From Akanthomyces muscarius (Eukaryota; Ascomycota; Sordariomycetes; Hypocreales; Cordycipitaceae): a stretch of 64,000 bases of DNA. A program made the position numbers and the translations under genes. The notes below the pieces were generated by a model that saw only the letters and a program-made list of their open reading frames with translations, searched no databases and was not told where the DNA came from. Positions 21,216-33,082 of this stretch are shown piece after piece; within the stretch, counting starts at the first letter, position 1, and each line of letters opens with the position of its first letter. The stretch covers positions 1,302,001 to 1,366,000 of the forward strand of contig NC_079245.1 in the NCBI RefSeq assembly GCF_028009165.1, read 5' to 3'.

Positions 21216-23161
21216 ATGACGGACGTCGAGATGGATGTCGATACGATACAACAACCCTCTCTCGAGGTGCCTGTGGATGACGATCTCATTAACTATGAGA
21301 GTGATGCGGCGGACTATTCCCTTACCGTAGACCAAGATCTTGTCGATGGCGCGATTCCGGAATCCGTTCAAAACGCATATGCAAACGCAGAGCATACCGA
21401 CCAGAGTGGCAACACCAATGCCGAAAAGGCCGCCGAGGACCATAGCATGGACAATTTGGCAGAAGCTGCCGGTGTTGCGATAGAGTACAACTCGAATGAG
21501 CAACCGAATATTGAACAGGCCCCCGAGCCTAAGCTGCCACTCGACGCCGACGCTGCCGGAGCCGCACTCGATGCACTGACAGAAGCTGTTGGTGACGAGA
21601 TCGACTATGGCCTTGGAGAGGTCGATTATAGTGGAGAACAAAACGATGATGGAATGCATGAAGAAGTTGCAGAAGAGGCTCAAGGCGCCACCGAAAATGC
21701 AGGAACCAAGGTTTCCGAAGAACATGCTGAGATCAGTTGGGAGGATGATGCTGCCGACAATGCGACGGCCGAAGTTCAAGAAGAGAGAGTTGATGAGCAG
21801 GACGAGCTTTTCAAAGAAGCGAACACTGCCCAGTTCGGCGACTGGAATGAACAAGCAAATGTCGAGGATGACGAGAAAGAGAGCAGAGATCGTCGGCAGG
21901 ACGAGTGGCAAGCGCTTGAAAGTGTCATTTCTGGGAACGCCAGTATAGATGCCGCCGGCGATCTTCAATTAGAGAACACCGACCGTCGCTTTCCAAACAT
22001 CACGGTGCAATACCAAGGAGACGAATTCCCATTCTTCTCGTCTGGCAATGAGGGCTTCTTCTCTGACTTGTCCATCCTCAATGACAACATGCAGAATGTT
22101 TTTAGCGGATTTCGTTCGCAGTTGGAGCATGAGGTGACAGCAGAAGATGAGTTAGTCTTCCAAGTAGATGAGCTTGGGTTGGAGTTCACAGAGGTAAGCA
22201 ACATTCGGCAGAGCTTCTTTGAGCACAAGCTAATGCGATAATAGTCAACCCCGTCTAACGTTACAATGCATCAAATTCTGGAGGTGTTTGACTTGCTTAT
22301 CAAGAATGATGACCCTAACGGCCGCCGAACGTTGTACACCTATTTGTTTACAAGGTTAAACAGCGCGAGAAGATACGAATTTCTAGTAGAGAGCGCCACG
22401 TCAGGCAAAGGTCTAGAAGAGATTCAGCATCACTTTTCACAGCAATCCAACCACAACGACAGCGATGGCGACGGGACAGATGACAGTGCGGTGTCTAGTG
22501 AACACGCCGAAGACCAGGACGAACAAAGCTACGCGCATGAGCAATTGGATGAAGATGGAGAAAACGATGAGCACGACGATGTGCACCATGAAGAGTATGC
22601 TGAACTGAACATCGAAGAGCATGGTGAAGTACACATTGAAGAGCATGCTGAAGGCGACGTTGAAGAGCACGGCGAGGAATACCATGAAGAGCCTGCTGAT
22701 GACCATCAAGAAGAGGTTGAATACTTTGATGAGTCTGTCCCACAGGAAGATGAAGCGTCGCATGGGGATGACTCGGCCATTGCAATCGCAGATCCGGTCG
22801 AAGGCCTTGACGCAAATGAGCATGACGACAGCTTTGCCCATGAACATAGCAGCACGACCAGCACCCTTCAAGGTGACGCTGATGGCACTGCTCTTGCTGA
22901 TGACGAAACCGCTGTTGACGCCGAAGCCGATGGCCCCGTATTCGTCACCGAGGCAAATGAAGATGCCGAAATTGATTGGCGAGACGACGACGAGATTGAA
23001 CTAGTTGGCGATGGGGGTTCAGTAACTGGCAAGCGGTCGCGCGATGACAATGACGAGCCTGATGTGGACGACGAAATTGGTAAGCAATATATAATGGTAC
23101 CCCTCATATCTGCCAAGCATTTACTAACTTTAACTAGACTTTAAGCGTCGACGATCTTGAT
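21216..23161 (+). CDS. Acidic low-complexity protein with C-terminal nuclear signal
   Basis: Exons 21216-22193, 22245-23079 and 23139-23161 give 611 residues. Introns are 51 and 59 nt (GTAAGC donors). The protein is extremely rich in Glu and Asp. Two segments look folded: residues about 255-325 (RFPNITVQYQGDEFPFFS, LSILNDNMQNVFSGFR) and about 335-375 right after intron 1 (MHQILEVFDLLIKNDDP, TLYTYLFTRLNSARRYEF). They are followed by a His/Glu-rich repeat tract (HGEVHIEEHAEGDVEEHGEE) and EIDWRDDDE. The end combines KRSRDDNDE with KRRRS, a likely bipartite nuclear signal split by intron 2. Similar unnamed acidic proteins exist in Pezizomycotina. The function is unknown to me; a chromatin or nucleolar role is only inference. 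Confidence 0.75.
22560..22720 (+). repeat. Imperfect coding repeat, Glu-Glu-His-Gly/Ala-Glu units
   Basis: Degenerate units of about 8 codons (EEHGEVHI, EEHAEGDV, EEHGEEYH) inside the acidic protein. Probably expanded by slippage or unequal exchange. Confidence 0.6.
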
Positions 23162-23978
23162 CCACGTCTTTACTAACAAACAACACTCCAACAGTATGCA
23201 ACACTCCATCAGTATGTCAGTCATGGAAATATCCGACACCCATCGACTATGCGGAGCAAAACCACGTGAAGCCATGCCGAAGGCAAAAACCATCCGCCTC
23301 CTGGAACTTGCAAGACCTTGACAGGGACGAAGGCGATAGGTAAAGTGAAAGGCCGGTCGGCCACTACTAACCCAGACGACAGCAGCTTCTCCCTACTTCC
23401 CTTGCAACATCACGACACGACAACAGTAACATCTCCTATCACTTTCTCTTCTATACCCCATCCCCTTTGGAGCAGCATGGCTGCGATGACGCTCCGTAGT
23501 TTGCTTTTGGGAGGACATTTTTGCACAGTCGGTACTTGTTCTAATATTCGGGTCCATAACGGGACACCTTTTCTTCACACACACAGCGGATTTTGTACTC
23601 GGTTCTTTCCACCCAGAGGAGGAAGAAGTACTCGACTGGGAAAATATGGCGTTGGGCGGACTTGTAATCTTGAATCTAGCGGCTTGGCAGTTTGGCGCAA
23701 ACGAAATCTAGCCTACTCTTGTTCTGTGCTGGAGACTTTTCGACAGTTGGATGAGTCGGGCTGGACCATCCTCTGCTGACTGGTAAGAAGGCACTCGATA
23801 CTTGATCCTATATAGGCTCTCAGAAGAACTTCTATGTTCTGCCTGACGAGTTTAATTTACGAGTACCCGGGTACTCTGTAAAACCAAGCACATGCGTCCA
23901 CATAACATTGATCAAGTGATTCCCGTGCCGGCCCTAGAATTTTGGCCACGGTTCTGTATTACTTCTTCTGCTTCCCAC
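23162..23978. other. Intergenic region between convergent genes
   Basis: Open frames such as 23318-23779 (plus) have no domain, odd composition and no splice partners. Nothing supported. Confidence 0.45.
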
Positions 23979-25100
23979 TCATTCGACTGGCACCGCAGCT
24001 ACCTTCATCTCTGCCAGCAGAGACACGACCTCGTCCTCTTTGAGCTCCTCTGTGATGCTTACATTGCACCGCAGCCCCCCAAACGTCCTGGGATTGTTCC
24101 ACGAGCGTTGAATCGTTTGCGGGCCGACAATCATGGTCGGGACATTCTTGAACTTGGGCACGCCGCTCGGGATGCCCTCGCCCCAGACATAGTGACCGGC
24201 GGGGTGCGCGACTTCCGCATCCTCCCAGTTGTACGCCGCGGCCTGCCACTCGTAAAACTGAAACTGGCCGCTCACCGACTCGGCCTCGCCACGCGCTAGC
24301 GCCTCGCCCTTGATGTACGCAATCAGCGCAGCCGGGTTACGTTCCCCAGGAAGGCCTTTCTCGACGAGGACGTCGCCGACGAGGGCGTGCAGGTCGTAGT
24401 TGCTCACGACGCCGTCGACGAGCATGCGGAAGCCGCGCTTCTCGCGCGGACAGAGCACCAGCCACGGCGCGTCGAGCTGCGCGCTCAGCAGGATGGCGAG
24501 CCACTGCGCGTGCGACTGCGTCAGCGTGAGGGCGGCCTTCCGGAGCGGGCTGTCGTCGGCGGCAGCCTGCCGCAGGGCAGCGCGGTCGCGGGACAGCGCG
24601 GCGACGGCCGGCAGCGTCCACGGCTGCAGCAGGGCGAGGGCGGACGCGCCGCCGCGGTCGTCCGGGGCGTGGCTGCGGAAGACGTAGTGCGTGATGCGGC
24701 GGCCGTCGACCTCGGCGAGCACCTGGTCTTCGGGCGGCGGGTTCTCCTCCTCCTCCTCCTGCGAGAGCAGGTCTGCGAGGCACGTGTCGGCGAAGCGTCG
24801 CGCGGCGGCGAGGAACTCAGGGACCTTGGCGAGGAGCACGGCGGCGAGGGCGTGCACGGGGGCGCCCGTCTCGACGAGGGCGCCAGCCGTGAGGGCAGCA
24901 AAGGCCACGCCGTCGGCGTCGTCGACCTGCGCCGCGGCGATGCGTTCGACGAGGATCTGCAGCGCGGCGGCGAGCTCACTGGCGGTGGCAGAGGCCATGC
25001 CGCCGTGCAGGGCGACGCGGCATTTGTGCACCGCGGCGCCGTCGTAGTCGATGCCGCTGACGGCCTGGGTCAGGTCCCGGGCGGCCTGCTCGAGAGACAT
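23979..25100 (-). CDS. Conserved-looking hypothetical protein
   Basis: Intronless, 373 residues from the ATG at 25098-25100. The frame is open further upstream, but the extra 52 residues are Ser/Pro/His-rich leader-like sequence. The N-terminal half is alanine-rich and helical, reminiscent of helical-repeat proteins (AAALQILVERIAAAQ, LAAVLLAKVPEFLAAARRFA), with an acidic QEEEEENPPP insert near residue 140. The C-terminal half looks globular, with FRMLVDGVVSNYDLHALVGD, AAYNWEDAEVAHPAGHYVWG and PTMIVGPQTIQRSWNNPRTF. Codon bias is strongly GC-rich. I do not recognise the family. It converges on the acidic protein gene. Confidence 0.65.
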   Translation of the reverse strand: MSLEQAARDLTQAVSGIDYDGAAVHKCRVALHGGMASATASELAAALQILVERIAAAQVDDADGVAFAALTAGALVETGAPVHALAAVLLAKVPEFLAAARRFADTCLADLLSQEEEEENPPPEDQVLAEVDGRRITHYVFRSHAPDDRGGASALALLQPWTLPAVAALSRDRAALRQAAADDSPLRKAALTLTQSHAQWLAILLSAQLDAPWLVLCPREKRGFRMLVDGVVSNYDLHALVGDVLVEKGLPGERNPAALIAYIKGEALARGEAESVSGQFQFYEWQAAAYNWEDAEVAHPAGHYVWGEGIPSGVPKFKNVPTMIVGPQTIQRSWNNPRTFGGLRCNVSITEELKEDEVVSLLAEMKVAAVPVE

Positions 25101-28100
25101 GGGCGCGTGTGGTGTGGGTGTGTGCTCTGTGGAAGCTTGTGGGGAGCTTGATGGGATTAGTTGAATCGGCAAGGGGCGTAAATACGGTGATGCTTGGCGA
25201 TGGAATTGATTTGATGCTACGTGTGCTACGTGAGAGCTGCGGGCGGTGGTTGACAATCAGCTGAGTAAAGCTGGGCACCTGAGTGGTCGCGGGGTAGGCA
25301 ATTGATACCCGACGTAATGGTGAGTATGCACGGCAATTCCAGTATTGATATCATGGTGAAGGTGCTATGGGTATTGCAAGGACGAAGCAAGGCCATCTGG
25401 CGCAACAATTTCTGAATTCGACAGCCCTGTGCAAGTCGACGTCTTGTGTTGGTCGCGTACTACTAACACACAAAGCTGCAGCTAGCAGGGGTGTTGTGTT
25501 GATATGTCTCAATGTGGCTCTTGTCTGGAAATCGATGGCGAGTAATCCATGACAGGACAAGAAAAATGTTTCAGCTAAAGCGCTAGTCTTTTATGCCTTC
25601 GACTCGGATTGACGATACTGAGTACTCTATCGAACTACGCGGTAGAAGTGAGACGCGGTAGAAGTGAGAAGGTTGTATAGGGTGGCAGAGGTACGTGACT
25701 AGTTCCAGATACTAGAGATGCAAGTAGCTTGGCTGTAACTTACTGCCTTGCTAGAGGACGAATAGTAATTAAAAAAACAAATGCACAATGATTCTTTTTC
25801 ATTTCCGGCGTGTGTTTTACGAGTATCCTATCAAGCCTGATTTCTTTTGAATTGCATCGCTCATCTGTTTGCGCAGTCTGCGGGCTAACCAGCTTGCCAG
25901 CTTAGATATGATAATTAGTTCGCGTCCTGGAGCCAGGAACCAGGAACAACGTGGGGAGTTCGAAAACCCCTTAACGCGTCGCGCTCAAGCTCACACCTGC
26001 CAGACGCCCTCCCCAAGTGGCGCAGCTACGAAAGGGCACGCGACCGCGTGGATGCGTGGAGGGTTGATTCTATTGCTTGGGATGTGCATAGAAACATGTA
26101 TGCTATATACCATACACTGAATGAACATGGAGATGGGAGTCTCGAGTATTTACTGCCTGCAGCCGCCCAGTCAGCCACATGGAGCAAGCCTCCCTGGTGA
26201 AGCCGTAGTTGATCGCAGATGGGGGCCTCGGGCCCGTACTGGTCAGTAGTCTGTCTCGAGTGGATCTGCTAAGTTACGAGTTCTTGCTAGTCAGGAGAGA
26301 GCGCAGCTTCAGAAACTGAAACCTTGTGGAGAATCTTTTGGTGCATCTCTCGGTGGGTTTAATTGATTTCGAAAGCCCAAGTCCCAAAAGAAGCAGAGAA
26401 GACGGCACGGAAATATGCCACATCCAAGGGGCCCGATCTGGTATTGCTTTCACGAGGAATTTCCTTGCATAAGTGTGCACGAGTCGGATGAACTGTCCTT
26501 GTTAGGTGCTGGCTCCTTGCACAATAACAAGCTCAAACTGTTCTACTCGTATGGATGAGCGGCAAGCCAAGGGCGGGCGGGCGTCGTATCCATCCATAAC
26601 CCAGGGCGTCTGAACTGGACTGGCACTCGTTTGAAACAGCAACGTCAGAGCCCCGGCCCGTCACAAGGGCGCGCGGGACGAACGGAGTTGGCAAGGAGGA
26701 TTCAATCTATTTTTTTCTGCCAGCGGCGGCGTTTTTGGATCTACACAGTCCTAGCGGAGCCGGTTTCTCTTTCGTCGACTTTTTTTCCTCCCGGTTGGTG
26801 GTGGTGGTGGTGGTGGTGACGCGTTGCTTTTTGGTGTGCCCGGTCCCCTGGGGGCGGTGCGGACGGGTACCTGTCCATCGTCTTGTGCCGCTGCCTACCT
26901 ATTTACAGCGCTCGATTGGCCACGCTGGCACCTCTGATGGAATCTCGATAATTATGTGCAGATGGAAGGGCGGTTTCTCAGGGGCGAGATGGCATGGAGA
27001 AGAAGGCCTCGTGCTCTGCATTCCAAACCCTGTCAATGTTTCGCGGCGCGACGCCACTACAGAGTTGAGAGTTATCCGCAGTCTGCAGAGTGTCTAGCCA
27101 TTGAACAATAGCGCTTCTTGTTCAAGGGTGGTTAGTAACGCGACACTTTGGTGGACAAAGACCAGCCTCTCTTGGTTGTTCGGTAGCCCCTTGAGCCCTG
27201 CAGGACTGATGCACAGCCGCCGCAATTATGTACCTACTACGTATATACTCAGGTACGAACGTTGGGACCATGCTCGCCCACAGCCTCGGTGCTCATCAGC
27301 AGCCAAAGCCTGCTCCGTCCAACACGGGGAGGCTTCTCGGAGGAGGGCCCTGCGCGGCACTAGCGGTCCGGATACTTTGGCGCAGCGGAATGGCCATGCC
27401 AATGTTTCTGCCAGTATGGCCGAGGGCAAAGTTATTAGCTGGGTTTGACGTGGCCTATCAGTAGATGAAATGGATCAACGGCATTAGATTGTCTACAAGT
27501 CCAGATGCGTCCAGTCAATACCTACCTACCTAGGTACCTATGGTCTCGGGGCTGCCCAGCGTCAACTTGTGGCGTAAAAGCCACTGTAAAGTGTGCCTGA
27601 GCCCGTGTGCTTCAGTGGTTCGCCGCGACCTTTAGTGGCTGCGCCCTCTACCTGGGTACCTACCTGAGGTATAAGCGACCCTCCCAAAGCCTCCTCCTGA
27701 CTGCCCCAAATGCCCTGAGGCAGGTCCTCGAGCCGCCAATCCTCTCCACCTCGCATCTCCATCAGACCATCTGTCCATGCCACATCATCAGCCACCAAAG
27801 CTTCTCTCTCCGCTGCTCTGCTGCTACGCTGTCTTTTGCTACTCTTTCCCCCTCTCCCCCCCGAATCCAGTCCGATTTCTACGCCCACTCCACCATCTAT
27901 CTCGCCCCTGTTTGCTGCGCATATTTTTTCTTTCTCTTTTTGCAAATCCGAATTCGACACTCTTCGCGCGACCACCGTAGTCAAGCTCTCACACGCTTGT
28001 CGTTCCTCTCGTTTTACGCTACCTCCGTCGACGGCTGCGCGCGCGCTGGTACGGCACCCGGACAATCAACTCCGGCTCAACAAACGATTCGAGGGACCGC

Positions 28101-28440
28101 AAAAAAAGAAGAAGAGGAAGAGATCTTGTCACCCGAGAGCGCTTGCTTTTTCTCGATTCCCGCGTCTTAGAATTTTCGCCATTGTTTCCTGCACGCGCTG
28201 CGCTCCAACATAAACTGGACCAGACACCTTCGTACTCGCACTCCAGCTGAACGTACTTTGGCGTCGCTTCTTTTGCCCATCGGCCAGCACAGTTGTCTCT
28301 TCGGTGGGCAAATCTTACGCCCCCTCGGTGGTCGTATAGGAAATATCGCGGAATAGCAGGGCTTTTTTCCCGCCTGGTTTGCGACACTTCTACACCCAGA
28401 TCTTGCTGCGCCGCCGGCAATTCGGCTACACACGGTCACC
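25101..28440. other. Gene-poor 3.3-kb region
   Basis: No frame longer than about 190 codons and none with a recognisable domain or splice structure. It contains a GGT microsatellite (26796-26818), several TACCTACCTAGGTA-like palindromic motifs (27228-27255, 27521-27540, 27648-27670), and, from about 27840 to 28440, pyrimidine-rich sequence typical of a fungal 5' leader for the transporter gene. A stretch at 25950-25975 resembles a tRNA B box but has no partner A box or stem. No transposase or retroelement frame was seen. Confidence 0.5.
26796..26818. repeat. GGT triplet microsatellite
   Basis: About seven GGT units in non-coding DNA. Confidence 0.85.
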
Positions 28441-29997
28441 ATGATTGAGGACAAGTGCGTTGCCGTCAACACGTCCGCGATGGAACTCCTCGACTAATGC
28501 GGTCCATTCTAGGTACATCGGCCTTGCGTTGGCCGTTTCATCGGCTCTAGCAATTGGTATGCTCCTCTCGCGCCAGCACATCGTCGCTTCGGCTAACCCT
28601 CTCAATTTAGGCACGAGCTTCGTTATCACCAAAAAGGTGCGCCCGAGCGACATAGCGACAACCGCCCCTCCCGCAGTTCAAAGTAGCGACTAACACGCAG
28701 ATGTAGGGTTTGATGCAAGTAGAGGAAAGACATGGCTTCGAGGGTGATGGATATGTCTACATGCGCAATCCCCTTTGGTGGGCTGGTATCGCAACTCGTC
28801 AGTCTCAGACTCGCGCCCTGCCTTTCAGATTAGAGAGCTAACTCTATCCTCAGTCGGTATCGGAGAGATTTGCAACTTTGCTGCCTACGCCTTTGCGCCA
28901 GCGATCCTGGTCACTCCTCTTGGCGCTCTCTCAGTTCTCATCGGCGCGGTTCTCGGCTCATATTTCCTCAAGGAAGATCTCGGCATTCTAGGCAAGCTGG
29001 GAAGTGCCATTTGCCTGATTGGCGCCGTCGTCATTGTTCTACATGCGCCGCCTGACGAGGAGATTGAGACTACTGATCAGATCCTTCACTACGCCGTGCA
29101 GCCTGGTATGTCGTCCGCTGCGCTGCGCCAAAAAGCTTCGCATGGTCCCTAACAACTGCCACCAGGTTTCCTCCTCTATGCCATCGCCGTCGTCGCGTTC
29201 GCTGTCTTCATGATCTACCGAGTTGCCCCATACCACGGCAAGAAGAATGCGCTCATCTATCTCTCCATCTGCTCGACTGTCGGCTCCATTTCCGTCATGT
29301 CTGCCAAGGCTTTCGGCATCGCCCTCAAGCTTACCTTTGCAGGCAACAACCAGTTCAGCCACCCTTCGACTTATGTCTTTATGATTTTGACTGGTCTCTG
29401 CATTGTCACCCAAATGAATTACTTTAACAAGGCACTTGCTTGCTTCCCCAGCAACATGTAGGCAGTCGCGCTGCCCCAGCAGTCTTTGCATCCAAACTAA
29501 CATCTCTCTGTAGTGTCAATCCTCTTTACTATGTCACCTTTACGACCGCCACGCTCTGCGCCTCCTTCATCTTGTTCAGCGGATTCAACACCACGGACCC
29601 TGTCAACACCGTTTCGTTGCTTTGCGGCTTCCTCATCATTTTCACCGGCGTTTACCTTCTTAACCTCTCGAGAGGTGACCCCGACGGCCAAAAGCTCGCC
29701 GGTTCGCGCTCAGGCTACGACGCCACCCCGACCGACATGGTTTCCAGTTTCCAGACCCGTCGCAGTATGCAAGCCCGCCGCAGCGGAGATCCTGGGCGCC
29801 ACAGCATTGGCAGCGCCAATGGTGATCGCGAGGGTCTGATCCGCGCGTACGATGAGGAAGAGGCTGCCGGCTTCGGCCTGACCGATCTAGCCGAGGAGAG
29901 CGAAGATGAGGGCAGCAGCCGACCCAATGGCCACGCCAGCCGAAGCAAGGAGCAGGATGCCATCGAGCTCCAGAGTCGAAAGTCATCAGGGCGATAA
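28441..29997 (+). CDS. NIPA-family magnesium transporter
   Basis: Seven exons: 28441-28454, 28513-28556, 28611-28636, 28707-28797, 28854-29105, 29166-29457 and 29514-29997, giving 400 residues. Introns are 54-70 nt. The first three tiny exons encode MIEDKYIGLALAVSSALAIG followed by TSFVITKK, the conserved NIPA N-terminal helix. Later family hallmarks: GLMQVEERHGFEGDGYVYMR, PLWWAGI, GEICNFAAYAFAPAILVTPL, GALSVLIGAVLGSYFLKE and CFPSNIVNPLYYVTFTT. About nine membrane segments are visible, followed by a hydrophilic Ser/Arg/Glu-rich cytosolic tail of about 110 residues with possible phosphosites (FQTRRSMQARRS). NIPA proteins (DMT superfamily) move Mg2+ across plasma or endosomal membranes. The family call is strong; the specific paralogue is not determined. 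Confidence 0.9.
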
Positions 29998-31005
29998 AGA
30001 CAGTGCCACACAAGATATTCCACGATCCACGATTAAGATGACACGAATTTCTTTTGGTAGCGGACTACGGTCATGTTCTGCGTTTATGCCTGAGCGGAGA
30101 GGTACTACATGTACCTAGGCGCTCACGTCGGGCTGTCTCATTGTTCTGGTGACGAGAACAGAGGCATTCTCCTCGGAACATTATTATGATGGCGTGGATA
30201 CGACTTGACCAATGTCTTTTTGTATGCTTCACTATGGTTGGGTTTATGCTCGTCAACAGTACGAAAGAAAATGGAGTGACAGGGAAAGGAAACTGGTTCC
30301 AAGGCGTTTTCTTGATTTTTTCGCTTTGTCGTTTTTTGTTGCAAAGACCGGATGGAAGGCTTCTTGATGGCATGATCAAAAGCATTTGAATCCTCCAAAT
30401 CCGATTGTACGATACTGCCTTGTTTGTTTCAACCTGCATACATGGAGGAATGAAAGAAGAGGTGCTGGTGCCACTTGAGAAGATGTTGAGCACGGAAAAG
30501 CAGCCTCGATGGCATTTTTGTTGATATGTACAGGGGCAGAGCCTGGAAAGCATTTAGCGACTTGCGCAGTGTAGATAGAAGGGTAGCCAAAGGCCATGTT
30601 CTGCACATTTTCGGTAGCGATGCCAATTGTGACACGTACAAGTATGTGAAAGTGGCCACACAAGGGCGACTGTAGACCATCCACACCCATCGCCCTCTTC
30701 GTCGGGCTAGCCTACAGAGAGGCATATAATTTTGAGGCATTTGCTACGTCACCAAGCATGATTATAGTGGTATAGATTCATGGGGTCTCATTTCTTCTTT
30801 TATGGTTTCGACTACCATTATCTAGCAGATGAAACCTTTAGATGCAATGGTGTTTTAAAACGTTCCGACGCCCAACTAGCCATCTTTTCATCCTCTGCAG
30901 CAAAGACTTTTTTTTCGCCTTCCACCCTGACAAAGAAAAGAACAAAACCCGTGATAACAGTCATTAACGAAAGCCACGCAAAGCCATCACCGCTTCGCTC
31001 AGCAT
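29998..31005. other. Intergenic region between convergent genes
   Basis: 3' regions of the transporter and rps3. Short frames only; no domain recognised. Confidence 0.45.
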
Positions 31006-32093
31006 TTATTGCTCGGCAGGCTCGGCTGCCTCGGCCTCCTCGGCGACGCGGGCGTCCTGGGAGGCGGCGGCAGCGGCGGCAGCCTTGGCGCCGTAGTCCT
31101 GGCTCATGGGCTGGAGGACGGGCTGCTCCTCCTTGGGGTCGATGATGGTGACGGCGTCGGGGAGGGTCTTCTGGGGGCCGGCCTTGCCCTCGGGGTCGGA
31201 GCCGCGCATGATCTTGACCTTGATGCCGAGGACGCCCTGGCGGAGGAGGACGTGGCGGGTGGCGGTGTCGATGAAGTCGTTCTTGGGCTGGCCGGAGTGG
31301 ATCATGAAGCCGTCGGTGAACTTCATCGACTTGGCGCGGGCGGCGCGGAGCTTGCCCGAGACGACGACCTCGCAGCCCTTGGCGTCCGACTCCATGATGA
31401 AGCGGAGGACACCGTAGCAGGCGCGGCGGACGGCGAGGCCGTTGAGGAGCTTGTAGCGCAGCGACTCGCACTGGGCGACGGCGGACAGGCCGCGGTTCTG
31501 CACCTTGGCGGCGTAGAGCGACACGCTGTTCTCGGGGAACTTGAAGCGCTTCTGGATCAGCGAGGTGAGCTCGCGGATGCGGCGGCCCTGCTCGCCGAGG
31601 ACCTCCTGGGTCTGGGTGGCGCGGATGATGATGTCGGTGACGGTGGGGGTGACGCGCACCTCGACGCCAGAGTAGCCCTCCTCAGCGAGCTCGCGCTGGA
31701 AGAACTCGTTGAGCTCGGCGTAGAAGACACCGTCGGCGACGAACTTTCTCCGCTTGGAGCTGGAGGCATATAGGTTAGCATTTGTACGTTTTGACCGGTT
31801 GTGTTTGCGGCTGCCGTCGTCTGTTCACGTCTCTCATGAACTGGGTCGTCGGTTCGCTGCTGGTGTAATTCGTTGCGGTCGTCGTAAAAATTCAAGACGG
31901 ATTCTCCGTACTGGAGCGGTTTGCTTCATCGTCCAATGCACACAAGAGTGGTGGCCACATCCACACCGAATATTCCCAACTGATGCGAGTCGATTTTCCA
32001 ATTCGAGAGAGACGGAAGTCGAGCATGGCGCAGCACAACAGACAAAGAAAAAGGCGTAGATAATACTCACATCTGAGCACCAGGGTGAGACAT
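31006..32093 (-). CDS. rps3: 40S ribosomal protein S3 (uS3)
   Basis: Exons 32093-32071 and 31759-31006 give 258 residues. The first exon encodes MSHPGAQ plus a split codon. After a 311-nt intron the sequence continues [20 protein letters not shown], the classical uS3 N-terminus. The KH domain ([34 protein letters not shown]) and the C-terminal half ([33 protein letters not shown]) follow. The C-terminus is an Ala/Glu-rich extension ([20 protein letters not shown]). uS3 forms part of the mRNA entry channel of the small ribosomal subunit. Strong codon bias toward C-ending codons fits high expression. The long first intron is typical of fungal ribosomal protein genes. I looked for a C/D-box snoRNA in it and did not find a convincing C and D box pair. 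Confidence 0.95.
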
Positions 32094-33082
32094 CTTGATG
32101 GTTTGGTGAGGGTTATTTGTCGACTCGAACAAGTATACGGCGGGTTGGCACAAGGAGGACGAGAGGTGGAATCGCGACTTCAGAGCAAAGGCCTTTCTTT
32201 GGTGGTGGTCTCCGCCGAACAGTAGTTTCGCCTGTCGTCCCGCACTATCGCAGCGAATATTTTTTTGGTGTGGGTTGAGCCCTAATCGCTGGCCCGCACC
32301 TGTTTGGCTGGTGAACCGTGCGCCTGCCAGGGTTCCCAGTTTTCGTGGAGCACAGAAGGGCCGTCGAGGATAATCACTTTCGCCGAGTCCCCGATGTCAA
32401 GACAGGAAATGGGTGGGGCCTGGAGATGGAACTAGCGATTGTCGCAGGAAGCAGTGACGGCAATCAGATGGGCCGGCCATGAATACGATTACAGCTATTT
32501 TGCACCTGTATAGAGTTTTATGTTGTAGAAGGTCATACTCGCCTCTTATTCCAATGTTTTCCCTCTGCAACTTGAAAGCCCAGCGTTGATGTTTGATCAC
32601 CCATGCCCAATCACCTGTTTCCCTCGCGCCATGGCTCGCAGCACCTGCGCCTGACGTACGACTTAGCCCCGCCTTGGCTCGTGAAGCTCCCAGCCTGCGC
32701 GTGCCAGCAGCCAAGCTAGCATCGTCACCCACGCAGCCCGCTCTACTGTCATTCTTCGCTCCATCGCAGGCGCTCAACACCACGTCTGCGGCGGATGGTG
32801 CTGTCTTGAGAAGCATACAAAGCTTTACCCGGATTCCCTTTCTTTATACCCAGTCGTTATTTGCGACGGCCATCCCGACATCATATCCATTTATACCCCT
32901 CTCGGTAGCCTCGGCGCCGCGACGCAGAATATACTCGCAGCCTATCGCCACGAACAAATATACGATTGCAGACATCGGACAGCTTCATCATCATATGCGA
33001 CTGCCTCTACAAATACGGAATCGAGTTCTGAGCCGCGTGTCGGGTAGCTTGGGGTCCTCAAGTACCGCGCATCCTAGCCAGC
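32094..33082. other. Divergent promoter region, rps3 and myotubularin genes
   Basis: A plus-strand open frame (32593-33102) runs into the myotubularin start region but lacks any domain and is probably leader. Nothing else is recognised. Confidence 0.45.

Noticed and set aside
23318..23779. 153-codon plus-strand frame between convergent genes
   Set aside because: Composition resembles 3' non-coding DNA; no domain or start context.
24387..25151. 254-codon plus-strand frame opposite the hypothetical protein gene
   Set aside because: Arg/Gly/Glu-rich shadow of a very GC-rich gene on the other strand; no domain.
25940..25990. tRNA-like B box (GTTCGAAAACC)
   Set aside because: No A box at the right distance and no acceptor or anticodon stem pairing.
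31009..31773. 254-codon open frame antisense to rps3
   Set aside because: Same artefact: Gly/Leu/Asp-rich translation opposite a highly biased ribosomal protein gene.
31760..32070. Possible intronic snoRNA in the rps3 intron
   Set aside because: A C-box-like CGATGAA is present, but no D box or terminal stem accompanies it.
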